A stretch of 64,000 nt of DNA from Herbiconiux daphne (GTDB lineage Bacteria; Actinomycetota; Actinomycetes; Actinomycetales; Microbacteriaceae). How positions within the stretch are numbered: the first letter of the stretch is position 1; every line of letters begins with the position of its first letter. The stretch covers positions 372,001 through 436,000 of the forward strand of contig NZ_JANLCJ010000001.1 of the NCBI RefSeq assembly GCF_024979295.1, written 5' to 3'. Shown piece by piece: positions 56,319-64,000 of this stretch. The notes under the pieces are model-generated. The model saw only the letters and a program-made list of their open reading frames with translations. It made no database searches and had not been told where the DNA came from. The translations under genes were made by a program, and so were the position numbers.

Positions 56319-56530
56319 TTTCCGGGTGTGTGCATACTTGCATGCCCAGATTTTCGAGCGAAGCAGGCCCGGGCGAGAAAGCCCAGGGCTTCCACCGCTC
56401 TTCCAACCAGCGATACCAGAGCCATTTTGTACCGCCGGTGGGTCCAAACGAATCTCGACACGCCAACACTGGCGTGCGCATCGACACCGAGCTAATCGAC
56501 ACCGAGCGTTACGAATACAAGGAGTAAGTA

Positions 56531-56905
56531 GTGCCAACCATTCAGCAGTTGGTCCGAAAGGGTCGCACCCCGAAGGTCACCAAGACCAAGGCGCCCGCCC
56601 TCAAGGCCAACCCCCAGCAGCGCGGCGTGTGCACCCGTGTGTACACCACCACCCCCAAGAAGCCGAACTCCGCGCTTCGCAAGGTCGCCCGCGTCAAGCT
56701 GTCGAACGGCACCGAGGTCACCGCTTACATCCCTGGTGAGGGCCACAACCTGCAGGAGCACTCGATGGTGCTCGTTCGCGGCGGTCGTGTGAAAGACCTC
56801 CCCGGTGTGCGTTACAAGATCGTCCGCGGCGCGCTCGACACGCAGGCCGTGAAGAACCGCAAGCAGGCTCGCAGCCGTTACGGCGCGAAGATGGAGAAGA
56901 AGTAA
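56531..56905 (+). CDS. rpsL: 30S ribosomal protein S12
   Basis: This complete 124-residue S12 starts at GTG 56531, 6 bases after AAGGAG. It is universal in sequence: [63 protein letters not shown]. Lys43 and Lys88, where streptomycin-resistance changes occur, are the normal lysines. S12 tunes decoding at the A site. Its stop shares one base with the rpsG start (TAATG). It is the first gene of the str operon from the promoter at 56290. Confidence 0.99.
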   Translation: MPTIQQLVRKGRTPKVTKTKAPALKANPQQRGVCTRVYTTTPKKPNSALRKVARVKLSNGTEVTAYIPGEGHNLQEHSMVLVRGGRVKDLPGVRYKIVRGALDTQAVKNRKQARSRYGAKMEKK

Positions 56906-57375
56906 TGCCTCGCAAGGGTCCCGCCCCGAAGCGTCCCGTTGTCGCCGACCCGGTCTACGGTGCGCCGGTCGTCAGCCAGCTCGTCAACAAGATCCTCCTC
57001 GACGGCAAGAAGGCCATCGCCGAGCGCATCGTCTACGAAGCGCTCGAGGGCGTCTCGTCGAAGAACGGCCAGGACGCCGTCGTCACGCTGAAGAAGGCTC
57101 TCGACAACGTGCGCCCCACCCTCGAGGTGCGCAGCCGCCGTGTCGGTGGCTCGACCTACCAGGTGCCGGTCGAGGTCAAGCCTCACCGCGCCAACACCCT
57201 CGCACTCCGGTGGCTCACCACCTACGCGAAGGCCCGTCGCGAGAAGACCATGACCGAGCGTCTCCAGAACGAGATCCTCGATGCATCCAACGGTCTCGGC
57301 GCCGCTGTCAAGCGTCGCGAAGACACCCACAAGATGGCCGAGTCGAACAAGGCATTCGCCCACTACCGCTGGTAG
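56905..57375 (+). CDS. rpsG: 30S ribosomal protein S7
   Basis: This complete 156-residue S7 has [11 protein letters not shown] at the start, [45 protein letters not shown] and [19 protein letters not shown]. It nucleates assembly of the 30S head by binding 16S rRNA and may regulate the operon by binding its own mRNA, as in E. coli. TAATG joins it to rpsL. The fusA gene begins 45 bases later. Confidence 0.99.
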   Translation: MPRKGPAPKRPVVADPVYGAPVVSQLVNKILLDGKKAIAERIVYEALEGVSSKNGQDAVVTLKKALDNVRPTLEVRSRRVGGSTYQVPVEVKPHRANTLALRWLTTYAKARREKTMTERLQNEILDASNGLGAAVKRREDTHKMAESNKAFAHYRW

Positions 57376-57420
57376 TCGTCCGACCCCGCTTTCCCACTCT
57401 TACCTTTCGGAGGAATCCCT

Positions 57421-59535
57421 TTGGCACAGGACGTGCTCACCGACCTGAACAAGGTCCGCAACATCGGCATCATGGCGCACATCGATGCCGGCAAGACCAC
57501 CACCACCGAGCGCATCCTGTTCTACACGGGCATCACCCACAAGATCGGTGAGGTGCACGACGGCGCCGCGACGATGGACTGGATGGCGCAGGAGCAGGAA
57601 CGTGGCATCACGATCACGTCTGCGGCGACCACCTGTTTCTGGAACAAGAACCAGATCAACATCATCGACACCCCCGGTCACGTCGACTTCACCGTCGAGG
57701 TGGAGCGTTCGCTCCGCGTGCTCGACGGCGCCGTCGCCGTGTTCGACGGCAAGGAGGGCGTCGAGCCCCAGTCCGAGACGGTGTGGCGTCAGGCCGACAA
57801 GTACAACGTGCCCCGCATCTGCTTCGTCAACAAGATGGACAAGCTGGGCGCCGACTTCTACTTCACGGTCGACACCATCATCAACCGCCTGGGTGCCAAG
57901 CCCCTCGTGATCCAGCTCCCGATCGGTGCGGAGTCCTCGTTCGAGGGCGTCGTCGACCTGGTCGAGATGCGCGCGCTCACCTGGCGCGGCGACTCCAAGG
58001 GTGACGTCGCGATGGGTGCGAAGTACGAGATCGAAGAGATCCCGGCCGACCTCAAGGAGAAGGCCGACGAATACCGTCAGCTGCTGCTCGAGACCGTCGC
58101 CGAGACCGACGACGCGCTGCTCGAGAAGTTCTTCGGTGGCGAGGAGCTCACGGTCGCCGAGATCAAGGGCGCCATCCGCAAGCTCACCGTCAACAGCGAG
58201 ATCTACCCTGTGCTGTGCGGTTCGGCGTTCAAGAACCGCGGCGTGCAGCCCATGCTCGACGCGGTCGTCGACTACCTCCCCTCCCCGCTGGATGTGCCCG
58301 CGACCGAAGGTCACGACATCCGCGACGAGGAAATCGTCGTCGAGCGTCACCCCGACCCGAAAGACCCCTTCGCGGCCCTCGCGTTCAAGGTCGCGGTTCA
58401 CCCGTTCTTCGGTCGACTCACTTACATCCGCGTCTACTCGGGTCACCTCGCGTCGGGCGGACAGGTCATGAACTCGACCAAGGGCAAGAAGGAGCGCATC
58501 GGCAAGATCTTCCAGATGCACTCCAACAAGGAGAACCCGGTCGACTCGGTCACCGCCGGCCACATCTACGCGGTCATCGGCCTCAAAGACACGACCACCG
58601 GCGACACCCTGTCCGACCCGTCGAACCAGATCGTCCTCGAGTCGATGACGTTCCCGGAGCCGGTCATCGAGGTCGCCATCGAGCCGAAGACCAAGGCCGA
58701 CCAGGAGAAGCTGGGTGTCGCCATCCAGAAGCTCGCTGAAGAAGACCCGACCTTCCGCACCGAGCAGAACCAGGAGACCGGTCAGACGGTCATCAAGGGA
58801 ATGGGCGAGCTCCACCTCGACATCCTGGTCGACCGCATGAAGCGCGAGTTCAACGTCGAGGCCAACGTGGGCAAGCCCCAGGTGGCCTACCGCGAGACGA
58901 TCCGCAAGACCGTCGAGCGCCACGACTACACGCACAAGAAGCAGACCGGTGGTTCGGGTCAGTTCGCGAAGGTGCAGATCGCCATCGAGCCTCTCGAGGT
59001 CACGGCCGACAAGACCTACGAGTTCGAGAACAAGGTCACCGGTGGTCGCGTTCCGCGCGAGTACATCCCGTCGGTCGACGCCGGAATCCAGGATGCGCTG
59101 CAGGTCGGCATCCTCGCCGGATACCCCATGGTCGGGGTCAAGGCGAGCCTGCTCGACGGCCAGTCGCACGACGTCGACTCCTCGGAGATGGCGTTCAAGA
59201 TCGCCGGATCGATGGCTTTCAAAGAAGCCGCTCGTAAGGCGAGCCCGGTTCTGCTCGAGCCGTTGATGGCCGTGGAGGTGCGCACCCCTGAGGAATACAT
59301 GGGTGACGTCATCGGCGACCTCAACTCGCGTCGTGGCCAGATCCAGTCCATGGAGGACGCCAGCGGCGTCAAGGTGGTTCGTGCACACGTGCCGCTGTCG
59401 GAGATGTTCGGTTACATCGGCGACCTGAGGTCGAAGACCTCCGGCCGTGCCGTGTACTCGATGACCTTCGAAAGCTACGCCGAGGTCCCGAAGGCTGTGG
59501 CCGACGAGATCATCCAGAAGAACAAGGGCGAGTAG
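57421..59535 (+). CDS. fusA: translation elongation factor G
   Basis: This 704-residue translocation GTPase starts at TTG 57421 behind GGAGG. GTP motifs are [15 protein letters not shown] (G1), RGITITSAA (G2), DTPGHVDF (G3) and NKMDKLGAD (G4). Domains II to V follow, with the domain IV tip around [29 protein letters not shown]. It lies between rpsG and tuf, the standard str order. No second copy or truncated form is seen in the window. Confidence 0.99.
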   Translation: MAQDVLTDLNKVRNIGIMAHIDAGKTTTTERILFYTGITHKIGEVHDGAATMDWMAQEQERGITITSAATTCFWNKNQINIIDTPGHVDFTVEVERSLRVLDGAVAVFDGKEGVEPQSETVWRQADKYNVPRICFVNKMDKLGADFYFTVDTIINRLGAKPLVIQLPIGAESSFEGVVDLVEMRALTWRGDSKGDVAMGAKYEIEEIPADLKEKADEYRQLLLETVAETDDALLEKFFGGEELTVAEIKGAIRKLTVNSEIYPVLCGSAFKNRGVQPMLDAVVDYLPSPLDVPATEGHDIRDEEIVVERHPDPKDPFAALAFKVAVHPFFGRLTYIRVYSGHLASGGQVMNSTKGKKERIGKIFQMHSNKENPVDSVTAGHIYAVIGLKDTTTGDTLSDPSNQIVLESMTFPEPVIEVAIEPKTKADQEKLGVAIQKLAEEDPTFRTEQNQETGQTVIKGMGELHLDILVDRMKREFNVEANVGKPQVAYRETIRKTVERHDYTHKKQTGGSGQFAKVQIAIEPLEVTADKTYEFENKVTGGRVPREYIPSVDAGIQDALQVGILAGYPMVGVKASLLDGQSHDVDSSEMAFKIAGSMAFKEAARKASPVLLEPLMAVEVRTPEEYMGDVIGDLNSRRGQIQSMEDASGVKVVRAHVPLSEMFGYIGDLRSKTSGRAVYSMTFESYAEVPKAVADEIIQKNKGE

Positions 59536-59567
59536 CACCCGAGTTCTGCGCACCTCGTAGGTTCGCG

Positions 59568-59573
59568 TAAAAT
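59568..59573 (+). promoter_or_regulatory. possible tuf promoter (-10 TAAAAT)
   Basis: TAAAAT at 59568-59573 sits in the only AT-rich part of the 114-bp gap between fusA and tuf. A -35 box is weak (TTCTGC at 59544-59549, spacing 18). tuf often has its own promoter as well as read-through from the str operon. Confidence 0.35.
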
Positions 59574-59649
59574 ATCAACAAACCCCCGCCTGATTCCGGA
59601 TGCAATCCAGCACCCGTGACTCCGGCATGAGAGTCCTGAGGAGGACCTA

Positions 59650-60843
59650 GTGGCTAAGGCCAAGTTCGAGCGGACCAAGCCGCACGTCAACATCGGAACG
59701 ATCGGTCACGTTGATCACGGTAAGACCACTCTTACCGCTGCCATCTCGAAGGTCCTGGCGGACAAGTTCCCGTCGGCGACCAACGTTCAGCGCGACTTCG
59801 CGTCGATCGACTCCGCTCCTGAGGAGCGCCAGCGCGGCATCACGATCAACATCTCGCACGTCGAGTACGAGACGCCCAAGCGTCACTACGCTCACGTCGA
59901 CGCCCCTGGTCACGCCGACTACATCAAGAACATGATCACCGGTGCGGCTCAGATGGACGGCGCGATCCTCGTGGTCGCCGCCACCGACGGCCCGATGGCT
60001 CAGACCCGCGAGCACGTTCTGCTCGCCAAGCAGGTCGGCGTTCCCTACCTGCTCGTCGCGCTGAACAAGGCCGACATGGTCGACGACGAGGAGATCCTGG
60101 AGCTCGTCGAGCTCGAGGTTCGCGAGCTGCTCGCGAGCCAGAACTTCGATGGCGACAACGCCCCCGTCGTTCGCGTCTCGGGCCTCAAGGCCCTCGAGGG
60201 TGACGAGAAGTGGACCCAGTCCATCCTCGACCTCATGGACGCCGTCGACGAGTCGATCCCCGACCCGATCCGCGACAAGGACAAGCCGTTCCTGATGCCG
60301 ATCGAAGACGTCTTCACGATCACCGGTCGTGGAACCGTCGTCACGGGCCGCGCCGAGCGTGGAACCCTCGCCATCAACTCCGAGGTCGAGATCGTCGGCA
60401 TCCGCCCGACGCAGAAGACCACGGTCACCGGTATCGAGATGTTCCACAAGCAGCTCGACGAGGCATGGGCCGGCGAGAACTGTGGTCTGCTTCTCCGCGG
60501 CACCAAGCGCGAAGACGTGGAGCGCGGCCAGGTCGTCGTCAAGCCGGGTTCGGTCACGCCGCACACCGACTTCGAAGGCACCGCCTACATCCTGTCGAAG
60601 GATGAGGGTGGCCGTCACAACCCCTTCTACACGAACTACCGCCCGCAGTTCTACTTCCGCACCACCGACGTCACCGGCGTCATCACGCTGCCCGAGGGCA
60701 CCGAGATGGTCATGCCCGGCGACACCACCGACATCTCGGTCGCGCTGATCCAGCCGATCGCGATGGAGGAGGGCCTCGGCTTCGCTATTCGTGAGGGTGG
60801 CCGCACCGTCGGCGCCGGAACCGTCACGAAGATCATCAAGTAG
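59650..60843 (+). CDS. tuf: translation elongation factor Tu
   Basis: This complete 397-residue EF-Tu starts at GTG 59650 after GAGGAC. Motifs are [14 protein letters not shown] (G1, residues 19-32), [12 protein letters not shown] (G3), [10 protein letters not shown] (G4) and the end [13 protein letters not shown]. It carries aminoacyl-tRNA to the ribosome. The switch regions and the kirromycin-contact area look normal. It ends the str operon, with a strong terminator 17 bases past the stop. Confidence 0.99.
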   Translation: MAKAKFERTKPHVNIGTIGHVDHGKTTLTAAISKVLADKFPSATNVQRDFASIDSAPEERQRGITINISHVEYETPKRHYAHVDAPGHADYIKNMITGAAQMDGAILVVAATDGPMAQTREHVLLAKQVGVPYLLVALNKADMVDDEEILELVELEVRELLASQNFDGDNAPVVRVSGLKALEGDEKWTQSILDLMDAVDESIPDPIRDKDKPFLMPIEDVFTITGRGTVVTGRAERGTLAINSEVEIVGIRPTQKTTVTGIEMFHKQLDEAWAGENCGLLLRGTKREDVERGQVVVKPGSVTPHTDFEGTAYILSKDEGGRHNPFYTNYRPQFYFRTTDVTGVITLPEGTEMVMPGDTTDISVALIQPIAMEEGLGFAIREGGRTVGAGTVTKIIK

Positions 60844-60859
60844 TCCTAGCTCCACACAC

Positions 60860-60896
60860 AAAAGGGTCGTGCCTTCGGGCACGGCCCTTTTGTTTT
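60860..60896 (+). terminator. intrinsic terminator after tuf
   Basis: AAAAGGGTCGTGCC pairs with GGCACGGCCCTTTT (one G-T pair) around a TTCG tetraloop, followed by TGTTTT. It is the best intrinsic terminator in the window. Confidence 0.92.
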
Positions 60897-60914
60897 GCCC
60901 GCAAGAGGAGCACC

Positions 60915-61136
60915 ATGGTCGACATGGCGGGATTCGACGACATCACCAAGAAGGCACAGGCCTTCCTCAACGACGACAAGGTGAAGGATGCCCTGAAGAG
61001 CGAGAAGGCGGAGGACATCAGCGACAAGGTGCTCGACGGCGTGGCCGATGCGGTCAACAAGGTCACGGGCAAGAAGTTCGAGAGCCAGGTCGACGGCGCT
61101 CGCGACACGGCCGACAAAGCCGTGGGCAACGAATAG
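60915..61136 (+). CDS. Rv0909/CsbD-like small protein
   Basis: This 73-residue acidic, helical protein reads FDDITKKAQAFLNDDKVKDAL, then DISDKVLDGVADAVNKVTGKKFESQVDGARDTADKAVGNE. It matches the small actinobacterial group annotated as Rv0909-like putative toxin-antitoxin antitoxins, which also looks CsbD-like. No toxin gene lies next to it here, so an antitoxin role is doubtful; a stress protein is as likely. GAGGAG lies 5 bases before the ATG. It is separated from tuf by a terminator, so it has its own promoter or depends on read-through. Confidence 0.72.
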   Translation: MVDMAGFDDITKKAQAFLNDDKVKDALKSEKAEDISDKVLDGVADAVNKVTGKKFESQVDGARDTADKAVGNE

Positions 61137-61170
61137 GCGTTATCGCTGCAGTTGGGTATTAGATGGTGAG

Positions 61171-62145
61171 ATGCCCCGCCTCCGACGATCAGATTCATCG
61201 GGACGGGGCATCCGCCGTCTCAAGGCCGGCAAGGGCTTCACCTACCGCGACGACGACGGGGTGACCATCACCGACCCGGAGCTGCGAGCCCGGATCGAGC
61301 ACCTCGCCATCCCTCCGGCGTGGACGGATGTCTGGATCGCGCCCTTCGCGAACGGCCACATCCAGGCCACCGGTGTCGACGGCGCCGGCCGGCGCCAGTA
61401 CATCTACCACCCCACCTGGCGTGAGCAGAAAGACCGCATCAAGTACGACCGCGCGTTGGCCCTCGCCGAGTCGCTGCCCATCGCCCGCCGCTTCGTCACG
61501 ATCGACCTGCGCCGCGACGGCTACCCGCGGGAGCGGGCGCTGGCGGCGGGCTTCCGGATGCTCGACACCGGTTCACTGCGCGTCGGCAACGAGCGCTACG
61601 CCCAGCAGCACGGCAGCTACGGCCTGACCAGTCTGCTCGGCACCCACGCCAGGGTCTCGGGTGACGTGGTGAAGCTCGAGTTCCCAGCCAAGAGCGGCGA
61701 GGAGTGGTCGTCGGAGATCACCGACGCCGACCTCGCGCACGTCGTGCGGAGCCTGAAGCGCCGCGGCCCCCAGGCGCGCCTGCTCGCCTGGAAGAACGAG
61801 GGCACGAAGACCTGGCACCCGGTCGATCCGGGCGAGATCAACGACTACGTGCGCGAGCGCACCGGCGGCGAGTTCACCGCGAAGGACTTCCGCACCCTGC
61901 ACGGCACCATCGCCGCGGCGGTGAGCCTCGCCGTGCACGGGCCCGAGCAGAAGAAGACGGCCAGAACGCACGCGCTCGCCCAGGCGATGCGCGATGCCAG
62001 CGTGGTGCTCGGCAACACGCCCGCGATCGCCAAGAAGAGCTACGTCGATCCTCGGGTCGTCGACCACTACGAGCACGGCGTCACGATCGACCCGGCACGA
62101 GTGTCCTCGGCCGAGAGCGAGTTGCGCGCGCTGCTGTTCGAATGA
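61171..62145 (+). CDS. type IB DNA topoisomerase
   Basis: This 324-residue enzyme of the eukaryote-like (poxvirus-type) IB family relaxes DNA by a 3'-tyrosyl link. Seen are PPAWTDVWIAPFANGHIQATGVDGAGRRQYIYHPTWRE, LRVGNERYAQQHGSYGLTSLLGTHARV, DFRTLHGTIAAA and the C-terminal catalytic Tyr in KKSYVDPRVVDHYE. The ATG at 61171 gives the family start, although the frame is open further left. The cause of its presence in many actinobacteria is not clear. It has no partner gene close by. Confidence 0.9.
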   Translation: MPRLRRSDSSGRGIRRLKAGKGFTYRDDDGVTITDPELRARIEHLAIPPAWTDVWIAPFANGHIQATGVDGAGRRQYIYHPTWREQKDRIKYDRALALAESLPIARRFVTIDLRRDGYPRERALAAGFRMLDTGSLRVGNERYAQQHGSYGLTSLLGTHARVSGDVVKLEFPAKSGEEWSSEITDADLAHVVRSLKRRGPQARLLAWKNEGTKTWHPVDPGEINDYVRERTGGEFTAKDFRTLHGTIAAAVSLAVHGPEQKKTARTHALAQAMRDASVVLGNTPAIAKKSYVDPRVVDHYEHGVTIDPARVSSAESELRALLFE

Positions 62146-62207
62146 CCGCAGAATTCGGTAGAAGTCAAGGTTGTGTTCCCCGGTCAGAAGCGCAGAATGG
62201 GGTCAAT

Positions 62208-62307
62208 CGTTCTTACGGGAGACCTGCCGCCAGACGCTGCGAACAGAGCTTGACCGAGAGTGGTCAGCGCGCTTGACCGACTGAGCCCCAGCTCTCCCGT
62301 AAGAACG
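62208..62307. repeat. inverted repeat element, 15-bp arms, about 100 bp long
   Basis: CGTTCTTACGGGAGA (62208-62222) recurs inverted as TCTCCCGTAAGAACG (62293-62307), with a 70-base interior that itself holds two GCTTGACCGA words. The element fills most of the gap between the topoisomerase and the kinase gene. It may be a small non-autonomous insertion, a structured RNA or a long terminator. Confidence 0.7.
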
Positions 62308-62355
62308 TTCCTCGCCCGACATACCGATGAAACGTTGCGGGCATAGCGTGGAAGC

Positions 62356-63123
62356 GTGTTCACCAAGTACGACCCCGCCGCGCCGGAGGGCTTCTTCGAA
62401 GCCGAGGCCGCGGGCCTGTCCTGGCTCGCGAGCAGCGGGGGAGTGCCCTGCGTCAGGGTGCTGGCGGTGCGCGAGGGCACCATCGAGCTCGACGAGCTGC
62501 GCTCCGCACGCCCGAGCCGCGAGGCCGCCCGGCGTTTCGGCGAGCTGCTCGCCGTGACCCACGCGGCCGGGGCCGACGCGTTCGGCTCACCGCCCGCCGG
62601 CTGGGCGGGGCCGTGCTACATCGGCCGACGCGAGATGAGCGTGGGCGCCTACGGCACCTGGAGCGACTTCTACCCGGCCGAGCGCGTGCGCCCCTACGCC
62701 GAGCAGGCGGTGGCGCGCGGCAACCTGAGCGCCGACGGCTTCCGCACGGTGCAGAAGGCGTGCGACTTCATCCAGTCCGGCCTCTTCGACGACGGCGAGC
62801 CCCCGGCGCGGCTGCACGGCGACCTCTGGTCGGGCAACGTCATGTGGACCCCGACCGGCGTCACGCTCATCGACCCCGCGGCCCACGGCGGCCACCGGGA
62901 GACCGATCTGGCCATGCTGGTGCTGTTCGGCGCCCCCTTCCTCGACGACATCCTCACGGCCTACGACAAGGCCGCACCGCTGGCCCCGGGATGGCACGCC
63001 AGGGTGCCCATGCACCAGCTCTTCCCGCTCGCGGTGCACGCCGTCGGGCACGGTCCGTCGTATGGCGTCGAGCTCGAGCGCGCCGCGCACGCGGTGCTGC
63101 AGCTGGCGGCCGGACAGGCGTGA
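62356..63123 (+). CDS. fructosamine kinase family protein
   Basis: This 255-residue protein is related to fructosamine-3-kinases and aminoglycoside phosphotransferases. The start is GTG 62356 (FTKYDPAAPEGFFEAEAAGLSWLAS), then VLAVREGTIELDEL, the catalytic loop LHGDLWSGNVMW with Asp and Asn, and LIDPAAHGGHRETDLAMLVLFG with the metal-binding Asp. Fructosamine kinases undo early glycation of proteins and amines. There is no aminoglycoside-type neighbour. It is monocistronic, with the inverted repeat element upstream and the S10 operon promoter downstream. Confidence 0.88.
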   Translation: MFTKYDPAAPEGFFEAEAAGLSWLASSGGVPCVRVLAVREGTIELDELRSARPSREAARRFGELLAVTHAAGADAFGSPPAGWAGPCYIGRREMSVGAYGTWSDFYPAERVRPYAEQAVARGNLSADGFRTVQKACDFIQSGLFDDGEPPARLHGDLWSGNVMWTPTGVTLIDPAAHGGHRETDLAMLVLFGAPFLDDILTAYDKAAPLAPGWHARVPMHQLFPLAVHAVGHGPSYGVELERAAHAVLQLAAGQA

Positions 63124-63143
63124 GAAAGCGCGACACGCCCGGG

Positions 63144-63172
63144 TTGCATGTAGGCCCAGGATGTGGCAAACT
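63144..63172 (+). promoter_or_regulatory. S10 operon promoter candidate
   Basis: TTGCAT (63144-63149) and CAAACT (63167-63172) are 17 bases apart, about 230 bases before rpsJ. The -10 is weak by consensus, but no better pair is seen in the 277-bp gap. The leader contains a CACTG-CAGTG hairpin (63212-63227). Confidence 0.4.
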
Positions 63173-63400
63173 CGTCTAGTTCAACATTTTGGGCCGCCTT
63201 GCGTGCCCGAATCACTGTTTTGGCAGTGCATAGCCCACAGAACACCGTTCTTCGTGGTTAGGCCGCAGACAGCAGAACACAGCTTAATCGCAACCCCCTC
63301 TTCTCCTGGCTAGAAGTTTGTGTTGCGGTGCCTGATAGCAAAACAGTGGGCGTCCAATGCAGTCGAGGCTGTATGACGCGAGACAGAGAGAGAGTCACAC

Positions 63401-63709
63401 ATGGCGGGACAGAAGATCCGCATTCGACTTAAGTCGTATGACCACGAGGTCATCGACACCTCGGCGCGCAAGATCGTCGACACGGTCACCCGTGCAGGAG
63501 CAACCGTCGTCGGCCCCGTGCCGCTTCCGACGGAGAAGAACGTGATCGCAGTCATCCGTTCGCCCCACAAGTACAAGGACAGCCGCGAGCACTTCGAGAT
63601 GCGCACCCACAAGCGGCTCATCGACATCATCGACCCGACGCCGAAGGCCGTCGATTCGCTCATGCGTCTCGACCTGCCCGCCGACGTCAACATCGAGATC
63701 AAGCTCTGA
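63401..63709 (+). CDS. rpsJ: 30S ribosomal protein S10
   Basis: This complete 102-residue S10 reads [74 protein letters not shown]. It is part of the small subunit head and first gene of the large S10 operon. The ATG at 63401 follows AGAGAGAG, a moderate ribosome site. rplC starts 24 bases after the stop. Confidence 0.99.
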   Translation: MAGQKIRIRLKSYDHEVIDTSARKIVDTVTRAGATVVGPVPLPTEKNVIAVIRSPHKYKDSREHFEMRTHKRLIDIIDPTPKAVDSLMRLDLPADVNIEIKL

Positions 63710-63732
63710 GCGCGAAGGACTAGGTAATCACT

Positions 63733-64000
63733 ATGGCTCTCGCAGCTAAGACTTCCAAGGGTCTGCTCGGCAAGAAGCTCGGCATGACGCAGGTGTGGGA
63801 CGAGAACAACCGTCTCATCCCCGTCACCGTCGTCGAGGTCTCGCCCAACGTCGTGACCCAGATCCGCACCCCCGAGAAAGACGGCTACTCGGCCGTCCAG
63901 ATCGCCGCCGGTCAGATCGACCCCCGCAAGGTGAACAAGCCGGCCACCGGCCACTTCGACGCCGCGGGCGTCACCCCCCGTCGCCACATCACCGAGATCC
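63733..64000 (+). CDS. rplC: 50S ribosomal protein L3 (partial, cut by window end)
   Basis: The first 89 residues of L3 are visible: [51 protein letters not shown], then [21 protein letters not shown]3 is an early 50S assembly protein near the peptidyl transferase centre. The ATG at 63733 is the second start of the S10 operon, after rpsJ. The rest lies beyond the window. Confidence 0.98.
   Translation, partial: MALAAKTSKGLLGKKLGMTQVWDENNRLIPVTVVEVSPNVVTQIRTPEKDGYSAVQIAAGQIDPRKVNKPATGHFDAAGVTPRRHITEI

Noticed and set aside
57400..59553. Open frame of 717 codons antisense to fusA
   Set aside because: Same cause: shadow of a strongly biased gene, no ribosome site, no recognisable domain.
60915..61136. 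Toxin-antitoxin pair
   Set aside because: The small protein resembles Rv0909-type antitoxins, but no toxin gene is adjacent.

Overview
This is about 64 kb of high-GC actinobacterial chromosome, most likely from a Microbacteriaceae species. The evidence for that is the codon bias, the frequent GTG and TTG starts, the actinobacterial gene pairs (lhr-nei2, msrB-msrA, thyA-dfrA), an actinobacterial-type LexA box and many CGGCATCCGG words between genes. I see no rRNA or tRNA gene, no insertion sequence, no prophage and no CRISPR array.

Layout. (1) 1-2.9 kb: end of clpB, a zinc-ribbon thioredoxin, a UBP-type zinc-finger protein and a cNMP-domain/TrxR-like flavoprotein, all overlapping by ATGA: a heat-shock and redox operon. 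A decayed F420-type reductase follows. (2) 3.4-18.4 kb: a 13-gene sugar-catabolism island made of four transcription units around two divergent promoter regions. It holds an ABC importer with an alcohol dehydrogenase; a YihV-like kinase, YihT-like aldolase, DeoR regulator, tartrate/malate-type dehydrogenase and aldehyde dehydrogenase; a TIM-barrel isomerase, GH2 hydrolase and SDR; and an SMP-30 lactonase. Both divergent promoters carry a pair of related operator-like sites spaced exactly 21 bp, which points to one DeoR regulon. The pieces suggest glycoside import, intracellular hydrolysis, isomerisation or oxidation, phosphorylation, retro-aldol cleavage to DHAP plus an aldehyde, oxidation to an acid, and a final beta-hydroxyacid dehydrogenase step. 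I cannot name the sugar. This is the best candidate here for an undescribed pathway.

(3) 18.5-46 kb: mixed housekeeping and accessory genes. These include small regulator/enzyme pairs (VOC-HxlR, SDR/MarR, AraC-VOC), msrBA, an SOS-boxed small gene, thyA-dfrA, nei2-lhr, a DEAD-box RNA helicase, small conserved domains (DUF2071, YbaK, YjbR, DUF4916, YdeI, DUF1684, SRPBCC, DUF427, SprT-like) and exported proteins (a Vgb-like propeller and a PQQ-type sugar dehydrogenase lipoprotein). A 168-bp tandem repeat lies at 28.5-29.06 kb, two large palindromes at 37.65-37.8 kb, and a mug-type glycosylase gene at 21.4-22.0 kb carries a frameshift.

(4) 46-64 kb: the core expression block, namely rpoB-rpoC, a membrane protein, rpsL-rpsG-fusA-tuf with a strong terminator, a short Rv0909-like protein, topoisomerase IB, a fructosamine-kinase family gene, and the start of the S10 operon (rpsJ, rplC cut by the window edge). 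The rpoB and rpsL promoters can be read directly (TGGACA-17-TATAGT and TTGACC-17-TAGAAT).

All function calls come from reading the sequence and remembered family knowledge. No database search was run.
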